Shown: one piece after another, positions 13,227 through 20,696 of the stretch | How the letters are laid out: each line of letters begins with the position of its first letter | Position numbering within the stretch: position 1 is the stretch's first letter | Virus record (IMG/VR): IMGVR_UViG_3300043331_000996 | Coordinates: 1-21,360 of that record | Direction: 5' to 3' (one strand) | Length of the DNA: 21,360 nt | Origin: a virus | Notes under the pieces: generated by a model | The model's input: only the letters and a program-made list of their open reading frames with translations | Database searches by the model: none | Told to the model about the DNA's origin: nothing | Program-made: the position numbers and the translations under genes

Positions 13227-13720
13227 TGAGCGACACAATCCCGACCTGGGGCTACTGCAAAGGTGGCTCCCAGATTTTCGAGCTGAAGCCGGGCGAGGGC
13301 CTGCCCAAAGGCTGGTATGACAGCCCGGCGAAGATCCCGGCCTCTGCGGGGCCGGGTGAAGGGGGGGCACCTGCGGTCGCGGATTCGCACCCGCCGCAGC
13401 AGGTCGCTCCCCCGCTTCCCTCCATCGAGCAGCAGGAAGCGGTGGCCTACGCCGCCTTGCTTGCCGAGAACGGGGAGCTGAGGGCGCGCGTGGCCGAATT
13501 GGAGGCGCAGCTTGCCGACCTCGCAAATCCGCTCATGCCGGAGCCCGGTCTGCCGCTGGCGCCGGGTGCCTCTATGGGCGAGATCCTGGCCGGTGCGGGG
13601 CCAGGTCTCGAACCCGATATCGAGGGGCTGCGGGCCCGCGCGCGCGAATTGGGCGTCAGGGTCGACAACCGATGGGGCGTCCAGCGCCTGCAGGCTGAGA
13701 TCGCGGCGGTCGGCAAATGA
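13226..13720 (+). CDS. Head-associated accessory protein with coiled coil and HeH/LEM-like C-terminus
   Basis: A 164-residue protein directly after the coat gene. Residues 8-38 (WGYCKGGSQIFELKPGEGLP, then KGWYDSPAKIP) match a short phage module with GWYDSPAKV-like sequence. Residues 66-99 form a leucine-spaced coiled coil (LLAENGELRARVAELEAQLA). Residues 132-161 (IEGLRARARELGVRVDNRWG, then VQRLQAEIAA) resemble an HeH/LEM-like helix-extended-loop-helix motif. This three-part design is common in small proteins next to phage coat genes. Precise role unknown; head completion or decoration is inference. The start is set by the TGATG overlap and the end by an ATGA overlap with the next gene. Confidence 0.75.
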   Translation: MSDTIPTWGYCKGGSQIFELKPGEGLPKGWYDSPAKIPASAGPGEGGAPAVADSHPPQQVAPPLPSIEQQEAVAYAALLAENGELRARVAELEAQLADLANPLMPEPGLPLAPGASMGEILAGAGPGLEPDIEGLRARARELGVRVDNRWGVQRLQAEIAAVGK

Positions 13721-14145
13721 GCAAGGGCAATACCTGGGAGAACGACCTTCTCAAGCTCTTGTTCAACGCCACCGCCATTGCCAACATCGCGGACAATGCA
13801 GCCTCCTCGCCGCTCACCAATCTCTACGTTTCGCTGCATACGGCCGATCCGGGCGAGGCGGGAGATCAGACGACCAGCGAGGCCAATTACGGCTCCTATG
13901 CGCGCGTGGCGGTAGCGCGCACCTCGGGTGGCTGGACGGTATCGGGCAATCAGGTGACGCCGGTTGCCAATATCGACTTTCCGCAGGCGTCGAGCGGATC
14001 GAACACGATCACGCATTTCGGCATCGGCACGGCGGTAAGCGGCGCCGGCAAGCTGCTCTATTCCGGCACCGTGAGCCCCAACATCGCCGTGACAGCCGGC
14101 GTCACCCCGCGGCTGACGACCGCAACGCAGGTCACGGAAGACTGA
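13717..14145 (+). CDS. Conserved phage structural protein, beta-rich
   Basis: A 142-residue protein. Residues 33-105 (TNLYVSLHTADPGEAGDQTT, then SEANYGSYARVAVARTSGGW and a later ITHFGIG) match a conserved virion-region protein found in many phages (LYxSLHTxxPG...Q...E..Y.GYxRxxVxRxxxG.W, ...ITxFGIG; recalled), variously annotated as tail or minor structural protein. The hydrophobic N-terminal helix (LLKLLFNATAIANIADNA) also fits. It starts at ATG 13717, overlapping the previous stop. Assignment to tail or head is uncertain. Confidence 0.75.
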   Translation: MSKGNTWENDLLKLLFNATAIANIADNAASSPLTNLYVSLHTADPGEAGDQTTSEANYGSYARVAVARTSGGWTVSGNQVTPVANIDFPQASSGSNTITHFGIGTAVSGAGKLLYSGTVSPNIAVTAGVTPRLTTATQVTED

Positions 14146-14149
14146 ACCC

Positions 14150-15364
14150 GTGGCCTCCGCACTGCTCGCCAACCGCGTCAAGGTCAATACCGCAACGACA
14201 GGCACCGGCACCGTCACGCTCGGGGCCGCCTCGTCCAACGCCTTCTGCACGTTCGCGGAGGCCGGCATCGCCAATGGCAATGTCGTCAGCTATCTGATCG
14301 AGGAAGGGACCGACTTCGAGATCGGGCGGGGCACCTACACGTCCGCCGGCACCACGCTCTCGCGCGATACCGTGCTGTTGTCCAAGATCGGCGGCACGGC
14401 GGGCACCTCCAAGATGAATCTGGGCGGCGTCGCGGTGGTGTCGATCACGGCACCCAAGGAAGATTTGGACGTAAACGACTTCACCGAGGATACCAGCCCC
14501 GACCAGGCCAACGATTTCGCCTGGGTGCATGACGCCTCGGCGGCGATGAAGAAGAAGGTCAAACTCAACAAGTTCAACACCGTCGACCGCCAGCAGTTCG
14601 ATTCGTCGGGCACATGGACAAAGCCCGCCTTCGGCGCCTTTGCGCTCATCCAGGCATGGGGCGGCGGCGGCTCCGGCGGGCGGGGCGGGGCTGGCGACGC
14701 GGGCGGCGGCGCGGGCGGCGGCTCCTACGTCGAGCGCTGGATGCTGCTCTCCGATCTGGGCTCCTCGGAGACCGTGACGATCGGCGCTGGCGGGGCCTCG
14801 CGCACGACCGACGATACTGATGGGCAGGCCGGCGGCAACACCACGTTCGGCGCACACGTTACGGCTTATGGCGGCGGCGGCGGCTCGGGCTCAGGCACGG
14901 CTAACGGCGGCGGTGGCGGCGGCGGAATGCTCGGAGCTGGCGCTTCCTCGGCCGGCTCAAGCACGGGAGGAGCTGGGGGCGCACCCAAAACGGCCACGGG
15001 TCCAGTTGGCGCCGGAGGTGGCGGCGCTGGAGGCCAGGGAGGGAGCGGTACTGCAGCTGGGTCGATAACAGAACACGCCTTCATGGGCGGCGGGGGAGGC
15101 GGTGGCGGAAGCGAAGTCGCGCCGACCGGGAACCAGGGTGCAGGCATGACGTCGATCTATGGCGGAGGCGGGGGAGGCGGCGGCAGCTCGACGACAAATG
15201 CAGCCGCCGGTGGCAGTTCCCTGCATGGCGGCGCGGGCGGCGCGGGCGGGTTCGATGCGAACAACGCCGTTGCCGGTACGCAGCCCGGCGGCGGCGGCGG
15301 CGGCTCCGAGACGGGCAACTCCGGCGCCGGCGCGGCCGGCCGCGTGATCGTGACGGTGTGGTGA
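14150..15364 (+). CDS. Glycine-rich tail fibre / receptor-binding protein
   Basis: A 404-residue protein with three parts. Residues 1-105 are a beta-rich virion-attachment-type domain (NGNVVSYLIEEGTDFEIGRG, then TYTSAGTTLSRDT) seen at the N-terminus of fibre proteins in alphaproteobacterial phages (recalled). Residues 110-170 are a linker ending in FDSSGTWTKPAF...LIQAWG, the usual lead-in of glycine-rich adhesin domains. Residues 171-398 are dominated by Gly runs alternating with short polar loops, as in polyglycine-II sandwich adhesins, and the chain closes GRVIVTVW. The variable loops between glycine runs would bind the host receptor. It starts at GTG 14150, with GGAAG 9 bases upstream. Confidence 0.85.
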   Translation: MASALLANRVKVNTATTGTGTVTLGAASSNAFCTFAEAGIANGNVVSYLIEEGTDFEIGRGTYTSAGTTLSRDTVLLSKIGGTAGTSKMNLGGVAVVSITAPKEDLDVNDFTEDTSPDQANDFAWVHDASAAMKKKVKLNKFNTVDRQQFDSSGTWTKPAFGAFALIQAWGGGGSGGRGGAGDAGGGAGGGSYVERWMLLSDLGSSETVTIGAGGASRTTDDTDGQAGGNTTFGAHVTAYGGGGGSGSGTANGGGGGGGMLGAGASSAGSSTGGAGGAPKTATGPVGAGGGGAGGQGGSGTAAGSITEHAFMGGGGGGGGSEVAPTGNQGAGMTSIYGGGGGGGGSSTTNAAAGGSSLHGGAGGAGGFDANNAVAGTQPGGGGGGSETGNSGAGAAGRVIVTVW

Positions 15365-15371
15365 GGGCGTC

Positions 15372-15869
15372 ATGCTCGGCTTCTGCCCCATTGCCGCAAC
15401 GCCGCTGGCGTCATTGCCGGGCGGCGCGGGGAATGGAGTTGGCACCGCCGCCGGCGCCGCGACCGTCTCTGGAGCGCTGGCGGCCACGGCCGGCTTGGCC
15501 GGCACATCCGCCGGCCTTGCGACCGTCTCTGGCACTCTCGCGGCAATTGCGGCGGCAGCCGGACTCTCGCAGGGCACGGCGACCGTCCTCGGGTTCCGGT
15601 TCTTCGCCTTGGAAGGTGCGGGCCTGGCGGCCGGAAGCGGCCTGGCGGAGGCCGTTGGCGAGGCAGCGACGAAACTGCCCCGTCCAATCACCGAATCCAA
15701 CCAGCTGCTGCGCGCCGACGCGCTCACGCATGCAGCCGTCATCGCCCAGGCGCTCACTGAGTCCAGCCAAATGCTGCGCATTGATGAGCTGACGGAAACA
15801 GCCGCCCTCGGCCAGGCTCTCAAAATCACCGATACCGTGCCGATCATTCGCACAACCAGGATGTTCTAA
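15372..15869 (+). CDS. Repeat-built small phage structural protein
   Basis: A 165-residue protein. The start, MLGFCPIAATPLASLPG, resembles small fibre/tail-region proteins of Caulobacterales/Rhizobiales phages (MFGFxPLAxxPLA; recalled). Residues 25-74 contain three units with exact 20-residue spacing marked by GAATVSG (28), GLATVSG (48) and GTATVLG (68). Residues 106-160 contain two clear 22-residue units (ITESNQLLRADALTHAAVIA... and LTESSQMLRIDELTETAALG...) and a degenerate third (ITDTVPIIR). Such repeats suggest an extended fibrous segment. It starts 8 bases after the fibre gene and ends 2 bases before the next start. Function not known. Confidence 0.65.
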   Translation: MLGFCPIAATPLASLPGGAGNGVGTAAGAATVSGALAATAGLAGTSAGLATVSGTLAAIAAAAGLSQGTATVLGFRFFALEGAGLAAGSGLAEAVGEAATKLPRPITESNQLLRADALTHAAVIAQALTESSQMLRIDELTETAALGQALKITDTVPIIRTTRMF

Positions 15870-15871
15870 AA

Positions 15872-16450
15872 GTGGCAACCGCCCAGGATATCGTCACCCG
15901 CGCCTTCCGCGCGCTCTCAGCAATCGACATCAACGAGCAGCCCACGCCCAATGAGGCGCAGGTCGGCCTCGACAGCCTCGAGGCCATGATCGCCGCCTGG
16001 GGCACGGGCCTCAACGTCGCAGATCAGACGCTGACCGGCACGACGGCGCTGGATTCGCCCGAGGTGGCTGACATCGACACCACGGGTCTGTCGCGCGGCT
16101 TCAACGTCTCGGGAACAGGCATCCCGGCGGCGACCAGGATCAAGAGCATCGACGCTGCGAACAGCAAGATCGTGCTCACCGCCAATGCCACCGCCTCCGG
16201 CACGTCCTCGCTCATTTTCACGCTGTTGCCGTTCGAGGCCAAGCATGAGCAGGGGGTGATCGCTCTGCTTGCCCTGCAGCTCGCACCGCAGGTCCCCGTC
16301 GACAACATCCCGGCCATGGTCGTGCGCAACGCGCAGAACGGAATGGCCTCGATCAGGGCGCAGTTCTTCCCGCGAGTGCCGCTCTCCGGCAACGACCTGC
16401 CGCGCAATGAGCGCCTGGTGAAGCCGACGACGGGCACAGATGCCGGCTAA
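15872..16450 (+). CDS. P22 gp4-like head-completion / tail accessory protein with inserted domain
   Basis: A 192-residue protein. The N-terminus (ATAQDIVTRAFRALSAIDIN, then EAQVGLDSLEAMIAAWG) and C-terminal part (EAKHEQGVIALLALQLAPQV, with a later FFPRVPLSGNDLPRNERL) follow P22 gp4, which binds the portal ring after packaging and starts tail assembly. P22 gp4 has 166 residues; the extra length here is residues about 53-117, a beta-rich insertion (TGLSRGFNVSGTGIPAATRI ending ANATASGTSSLIFTL) of the (V)SGxGIPxxTxIxSIDxxxxxIxLxxxATASGTxxLxF type that also occurs in other phage proteins. The GTG start at 15872 is supported by position. The gene overlaps the gp10-like gene by 11 bases. Confidence 0.82.
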   Translation: MATAQDIVTRAFRALSAIDINEQPTPNEAQVGLDSLEAMIAAWGTGLNVADQTLTGTTALDSPEVADIDTTGLSRGFNVSGTGIPAATRIKSIDAANSKIVLTANATASGTSSLIFTLLPFEAKHEQGVIALLALQLAPQVPVDNIPAMVVRNAQNGMASIRAQFFPRVPLSGNDLPRNERLVKPTTGTDAG

Positions 16451-17903
16451 GCTCGTTCCCGTCTCCTTCGGCAAGGGCTCCAACGTGGGCCAGACCGGCC
16501 AGGAAGGCATCGCGGAGTTCGTCAACGCCTACCTGGAAGCGCGGGGAGAGACGGGCAAGACGCCGTTCGTGGCCAAGGCCATTCCCGGTCTCGTGGAGTT
16601 CGGGACGCTCGGCAGCGATCCGGCCGACGGGGTGCGCGCGATCCTCGACCTCGATACCCTGCTGCTGACGGTTGCCGGCCGCAAGCTGTTCTCCTCGACC
16701 GCGGCCGGTGGGCTCGCCTCGTTTGTGGGCGGTATTCCTGCCGATGGCGTCGTCACCATGGCGGCCAACCGGAAGTTTCCCAACCGGCAGGTCGTCATCG
16801 TCTGCGACGGGACGTATTTCATTTTCGAGGGCGGTGTGCTGACAGTAGGGGCTGACGCCGACCTGCCGCCGCCAATTGCTGTCATCGAGAAGGGCGGCTT
16901 CTTCATCTTCCTGATCGCCGACGGGCGCATCTTCTTCACCGAGGTGAACGACGTGGCCGTCGATCCACTCAACCTGATCGAGGCCAACGCCAATGCCGAC
17001 GGGCTGCTGATGGGTGCGGTGCGCGGACCCGATGCCGTCTTCGCGGGACCCAAGAGCCTGGAGTTCTGGCAGCTTAACGGAACGACCGACCCCGATGCGG
17101 CGCCGTTCTCGCGCGGGCACTCCATCGACATGGGGCTCTATGCCGCCGGCTCCATGCAGAAAGTGACAGTGCAGGTGGGCAACAAGCTCGGCGACAGCAT
17201 CATGTGGGCGGCAACGGACCACGAGGGGCAGTATGCCGGCGTCTACATGCTCGACGGCTTTACACCGATCAAGGTCTCGACGCCCGAGATCGACCGCCTG
17301 TTGCTGGGAGAGCCCAACCCGGCACTGATCCGGTCGGAGGCGTGGACCGAGAACGGCAGCGCCTTCTATGCGCTGTCGGGAACGGACTGGACGCGGGCCT
17401 ATGACACGGGCATCGCCCAATGGCACACGCGTCGGAGCCACGGGCGCGGCGGCTGGCGCTGCGGTGCGCATGCCTTCTTCGCGGGCAAGACGATCTTCGG
17501 CGATCCGGAGACCAACAGGCTCTATGCCTCGCACCCAGATTATCTCGACGAGATAGGCGATCCGATCAACTGGACGATCATCACCCCGCCTATCCACATG
17601 TGGCCCAAGAAGTTCAAGCTGGGCGAGATGCACGCCGATGCGCTGACCGGGACGGGCATCAACAGCGCCGACGAGGAGGAGGCCAACCCGGTGCTGTTCA
17701 TCGACTACACCAAGGACGGCGGGCGGTCCTGGGCCGCGCAGCGCCAGGTGCGGTTGGGCGAGCAGGGGCAGCCCTTCGTGCGCGTCAAGGAACGCGGCTT
17801 CGGCATCTTCGACCATAACGGCGTCAGCTTCCGCTTCTCCTCCTACGCGCGCGTCATGAAGGGCCTGCAGAGCATGGCCGTGGTGGTTGAACCGCTCCGA
17901 TGA
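16440..17903 (+). CDS. P22 gp10-like packaged-DNA stabilization / tail hub protein
   Basis: A 487-residue protein in the gp10 position with gp10-like length (P22 gp10 is 472). The regular beta-strand pattern with recurrent aromatic/Gly turns (FPNRQVVIVCDGTYFIFEGG, KGGFFIFLIADGRIFFTEVN, GPDAVFAGPKSLEFWQLNGT, KLGDSIMWAATDHEGQYAGV) fits a beta-propeller-like tail hub. The C-terminus (LFIDYTKDGGRSWAAQRQVR, then SFRFSSYARVMKGLQSMAV) matches family style. It would bind gp4 and carry fibre/needle proteins, sealing the portal after packaging. It overlaps gp4 by 11 bases at the start and the next gene by ATGA at the end. Confidence 0.85.
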   Translation: MPAKLVPVSFGKGSNVGQTGQEGIAEFVNAYLEARGETGKTPFVAKAIPGLVEFGTLGSDPADGVRAILDLDTLLLTVAGRKLFSSTAAGGLASFVGGIPADGVVTMAANRKFPNRQVVIVCDGTYFIFEGGVLTVGADADLPPPIAVIEKGGFFIFLIADGRIFFTEVNDVAVDPLNLIEANANADGLLMGAVRGPDAVFAGPKSLEFWQLNGTTDPDAAPFSRGHSIDMGLYAAGSMQKVTVQVGNKLGDSIMWAATDHEGQYAGVYMLDGFTPIKVSTPEIDRLLLGEPNPALIRSEAWTENGSAFYALSGTDWTRAYDTGIAQWHTRRSHGRGGWRCGAHAFFAGKTIFGDPETNRLYASHPDYLDEIGDPINWTIITPPIHMWPKKFKLGEMHADALTGTGINSADEEEANPVLFIDYTKDGGRSWAAQRQVRLGEQGQPFVRVKERGFGIFDHNGVSFRFSSYARVMKGLQSMAVVVEPLR

Positions 17904-18565
17904 CGATCAGTCTGCCGAATCCGACGGAGGCCCTCGTCGACGAGGTTAAAAAGCCCTCCGCGGTCTGGCTTCGGTTCTTCCAAGATTTGGTGCGCGGGCT
18001 CAATGCGCCAGGCGCCAAGGCAGCCGCCGTCCCCTACGACAACGTGGCGTCGGGCCTGAGCGCCACCGACGTGCAAGCGGCAATCGACGAGCTGGCCGCA
18101 GCGCCCAGTGTGATTGCATCCGGAACGCTGTCTGGTACTGCAGTCGATATCCTCGACATTCCGCAGAACTTCTCGCGGCTATGGCTCACGATTGCCGGCC
18201 TCAGCTTCAATGCCGCCGCCTGCAACCCGGTGCTGCGGGTCTCGACCGACAACGGAGCGAACTTCGATGCGACGGCCGGCAATTACGTCTTCTATGCATG
18301 GGCGTCAGCGGTGGCGACGGCCTCGCTGCTGGTGCCGCTCGCTCATGCCAATGCGGCCGATCAGTCCACCCACATGCTGATCATCGACGGTTACCAGACC
18401 GGCGGCTACCCAATGGCATTCGGCAACTACAATCTGGGCGGTCCTGGACAGCCGACGTGGGCCGCCTACTTCGGCTCGACCGCCGCGATCAATGCCTTGC
18501 GGATTGCGGCCCAGGGCGGCGGCAGCTTCGACGGCGGCAACTGGGCTCTCTTGGGAGTGCGTTAA
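17900..18565 (+). CDS. Fibre-like tail protein in the needle position
   Basis: A 221-residue protein. The N-terminus (NPTEALVDEVKKPSAVWLRF, then FQDLVRGLN) looks like a virion-anchoring segment. Residues 45-68 (PYDNVASGLSATDVQAAIDE) are the V-x-Y-D-N-x-x-S-G-L-x-A-x-x-V-Q-A-A-I-D-E motif common in phage fibre proteins. The C-terminal domain (about 70-221) is a beta-sandwich-like module (SRLWLTIAGLSFNAAACNPV, then LRVSTDNGANFDA) found in fibres of many phages. The gene lies where P22 has the gp26 needle, but no long trimeric coiled coil is visible, so this is more likely a short fibre. It starts with an ATGA overlap. Confidence 0.75.
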   Translation: MTISLPNPTEALVDEVKKPSAVWLRFFQDLVRGLNAPGAKAAAVPYDNVASGLSATDVQAAIDELAAAPSVIASGTLSGTAVDILDIPQNFSRLWLTIAGLSFNAAACNPVLRVSTDNGANFDATAGNYVFYAWASAVATASLLVPLAHANAADQSTHMLIIDGYQTGGYPMAFGNYNLGGPGQPTWAAYFGSTAAINALRIAAQGGGSFDGGNWALLGVR

Positions 18566-19197
18566 TGAGCTTCTTCGGCGACCTCTGGGACAGCTTTACC
18601 GGCGAATCGCAGCGTCGCGACATCGGCAAGGGCAGGACTCAGGCTACCGCCCAGCTGACCGGCGGCCGGGATGCCGCCGTGGCCGACGACAGTGCGGCGG
18701 AAGGCTACTTCGCGCCCTTCGCCTCCGGCGGTGCGCAATACTACAAGACCGGCGCCGACCTGATGGGCCTCAACGGGCCGGAGGCGCGCGAGGCAGCGCA
18801 GGGCGTCTACCTGTCCGATCCCATCTACCAGGCCATGGGCGACCGGGCGCTCAAGGGCATCTCGCGCGGCGTGGCCTCCTCGGGGCAGACCGGCGCCGGC
18901 ATCCAGGCCGGCACCAATGCGCTCTATGCGAACTATAAGGATTACCTCGACCGCTTGACGCAGGGCAGCCAGCTAGGGCTGGCGGGGGCCAGCGGCGCAG
19001 CCGGCGCGCGCATGCAGGCGGGCGCCACGCGCTTTGCCACGGGCCAGCAGCTCGCCGGTGTGGACATGTCGGCGGCGAATGCAGAGGCCGCATCGCGTTC
19101 GACCACGCTCAACAACCTGCTCGCCATCGCCGGCCTCGGGGTGCAGGCCTATACCGGGGCCAAATATCCATCGTCCTCGCTCAAGGCGGGAGTCTGA
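18565..19197 (+). CDS. Candidate DNA-ejection (internal virion) protein
   Basis: A 210-residue protein starting MSFFGDLWDSFTGESQRRDI at the TAATG overlap with the previous stop; a longer frame upstream is a shadow. It is Ala/Gly/Gln-rich and helical (GISRGVASSGQTGAGIQAGT, then NALYANYKDYLDRLTQGSQL, GLAGASGAAGARM), with a hydrophobic C-terminal helix (NNLLAIAGLGVQAYTG). Composition and position after the gp10 homologue resemble the first ejection-type protein of P22-like phages (gp14/gp7 positions). No sequence-specific family motif is certain. Confidence 0.7.
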   Translation: MSFFGDLWDSFTGESQRRDIGKGRTQATAQLTGGRDAAVADDSAAEGYFAPFASGGAQYYKTGADLMGLNGPEAREAAQGVYLSDPIYQAMGDRALKGISRGVASSGQTGAGIQAGTNALYANYKDYLDRLTQGSQLGLAGASGAAGARMQAGATRFATGQQLAGVDMSAANAEAASRSTTLNNLLAIAGLGVQAYTGAKYPSSSLKAGV

Positions 19198-19201
19198 GAC
19201 C

Positions 19202-20695
19202 ATGCCTACCGGCGTCGACCTGGTGCGCCTGCCTTGGTTCGAATACCCGGCCAACGCCAAGCTCGACTTCGGCCCTCTTGAGCGCGCGCTGACCCAGAAC
19301 ATCAATGCTGGCTTCCGGCAGGCGCAGGGCGAGCGCGACCAGCAGCGCATCGGACTGGAGGAGCAGCGCGTCGGCTATGAGGGCGAGCGGGTGGGCCTGG
19401 AGCGTCAGCGCCTCGCCGCCGGTCAGCAGGAGCGCAACCGCCAGGAGCAGCAGCGTCAGCTCACCGTCCTCGGCAACATGGCGGAGGTGGTACGCGGCAT
19501 CCAGGATCCCGAGCAGCGCAAGACGGCATGGGGGCGGCTGGTGCAGGGCTATCCACAGCTGCCGGGCCTGTTGCAGAGGTACGGGCAGGACCCGGCCGAT
19601 CATGTGAACGGACCTGACTTCATTATCGCCCAGACCCGCGACCCGCTGCAGCGGCGGGCGACCGAGGCCTACGTCGACAGCGCCACGGAGCGTTCGCGGG
19701 CACGCGCACTCGATGCCGAGACGCGGCGCGTGCAGGAGCAGCGCCGGCTCTACAATCAGTTCGAGGACCGGCTGGGCACCAATCCGACGCCGGAGCTGTG
19801 GGAGCAGGAAAGCCAGCCGGGCGGCATCCTCCACGCCCTATTCCCCGCCGGGCAGATCCCGCCTTTCAGCGAGGCGCCGCGGATTATCCAGCAGGTGCAG
19901 ACGCGCAGGTCGCAGCTGCCGATTCCGTCGCAGGATGAATTGGCCGAATTGGGCCTCAATCCCGCACAGGTGCAGTCGGCCAGAACGCAGGCGGCCTTGC
20001 GCAGACTGTTTGGCTCGGCGGGTCCCGGCTATTATTGGCAGATCGACGAGAGCGGCCGCGTGCGGCGGGTGCAGGAAGGCCGCGAGGACGCCCGCAATCC
20101 CATCTCGACTCCACAGATCGAGTTCAACCTGGAGCAGCTGCGCGACGTGCGCGCGCTACTGGCGGGGACCGTCAATGCCCAGGGCAGGCTCGACACCAGG
20201 GGCACCTCTGGCCCCATTGCGCGCGGTGCCTCGCAAATTCCGCTGATCGGCGGCTATCTCGCGCCGGCAACAAACGAGGCCTTCCAGGCTGCCCAGCATG
20301 CGGCCCTCAACCTCTCCTATGCCCTCTCGGGGCGCCAGATCGGTCAGATTGAGCAGGGACGCATCCTCGACATGTTCGTGCCCAAGCCGGCGGACAGTCC
20401 CGAGATTTCCGCCTTCAAGCTCAATGCGGCCGTCGGGCTGTTCGAGCGGCTTTTGGAGGCGCGCGGGCGCCCGCCGTCCGAGCGCGCCGCCATCTTCGAC
20501 AGTGAGCTGGTGCGGCAGGCGCGCAATCTGCGCCGGGCGCGCGAACTCGAGGAAAGCCGCAGATCGGGGCGACCGGCCGCACCGGCACAGGCACCGGCCT
20601 CCCCGCAGCCGCCGGCCGCAGCGCCCGCCGCACCGGCAAGCCCGGCCGGCGATCTGTCCGACGATGAGCTGCTGCGGCGGCTTGGCGTGAAGTAA
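19202..20695 (+). CDS. Candidate DNA-ejection protein with heptad-repeat N-terminus
   Basis: A 497-residue protein starting MPTGVDLVRLPWFEYPANAK, 4 bases after the preceding stop. Its N-terminus shares the PTGxDL motif with other proteins of this operon. Residues 38-88 are a charged coiled coil with tandem heptads RIGLEEQ, RVGYEGE, RVGLERQ and RLAAGQQ from residue 49. The middle (90-450) is mostly helical without a recognised enzyme motif. About residues 455-485 are a Pro/Ala linker, and the chain ends DLSDDELLRRLGVK, an acidic/leucine terminal peptide of a kind seen at C-termini of phage internal virion proteins (recalled). Position corresponds to P22 gp20. No catalytic residues identified. 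Confidence 0.7.
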   Translation: MPTGVDLVRLPWFEYPANAKLDFGPLERALTQNINAGFRQAQGERDQQRIGLEEQRVGYEGERVGLERQRLAAGQQERNRQEQQRQLTVLGNMAEVVRGIQDPEQRKTAWGRLVQGYPQLPGLLQRYGQDPADHVNGPDFIIAQTRDPLQRRATEAYVDSATERSRARALDAETRRVQEQRRLYNQFEDRLGTNPTPELWEQESQPGGILHALFPAGQIPPFSEAPRIIQQVQTRRSQLPIPSQDELAELGLNPAQVQSARTQAALRRLFGSAGPGYYWQIDESGRVRRVQEGREDARNPISTPQIEFNLEQLRDVRALLAGTVNAQGRLDTRGTSGPIARGASQIPLIGGYLAPATNEAFQAAQHAALNLSYALSGRQIGQIEQGRILDMFVPKPADSPEISAFKLNAAVGLFERLLEARGRPPSERAAIFDSELVRQARNLRRARELEESRRSGRPAAPAQAPASPQPPAAAPAAPASPAGDLSDDELLRRLGVK

Positions 20696-20696
20696 T

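Noticed and set aside
12585-13526. 313-codon minus-strand frame over the coat gene
   Set aside because: It is antisense to the P22-like coat gene and rich in Arg/Gln/Pro with no start signal, consistent with a shadow.
14660-15345. CRISPR-like or satellite repeat
   Set aside because: The periodic GGCGGC DNA is explained by glycine codons in an adhesin domain; there are no constant repeats with unique spacers.
16353-17816. 487-codon open frame on the minus strand
   Set aside because: It mirrors the gp10-like gene almost exactly and has no plausible start context or domain.
18181-18564. Upstream extension of the ejection-type protein beginning at 18565
   Set aside because: This part is a +1 shadow of the fibre-like gene; the TAATG overlap at 18563-18567 gives a natural start.
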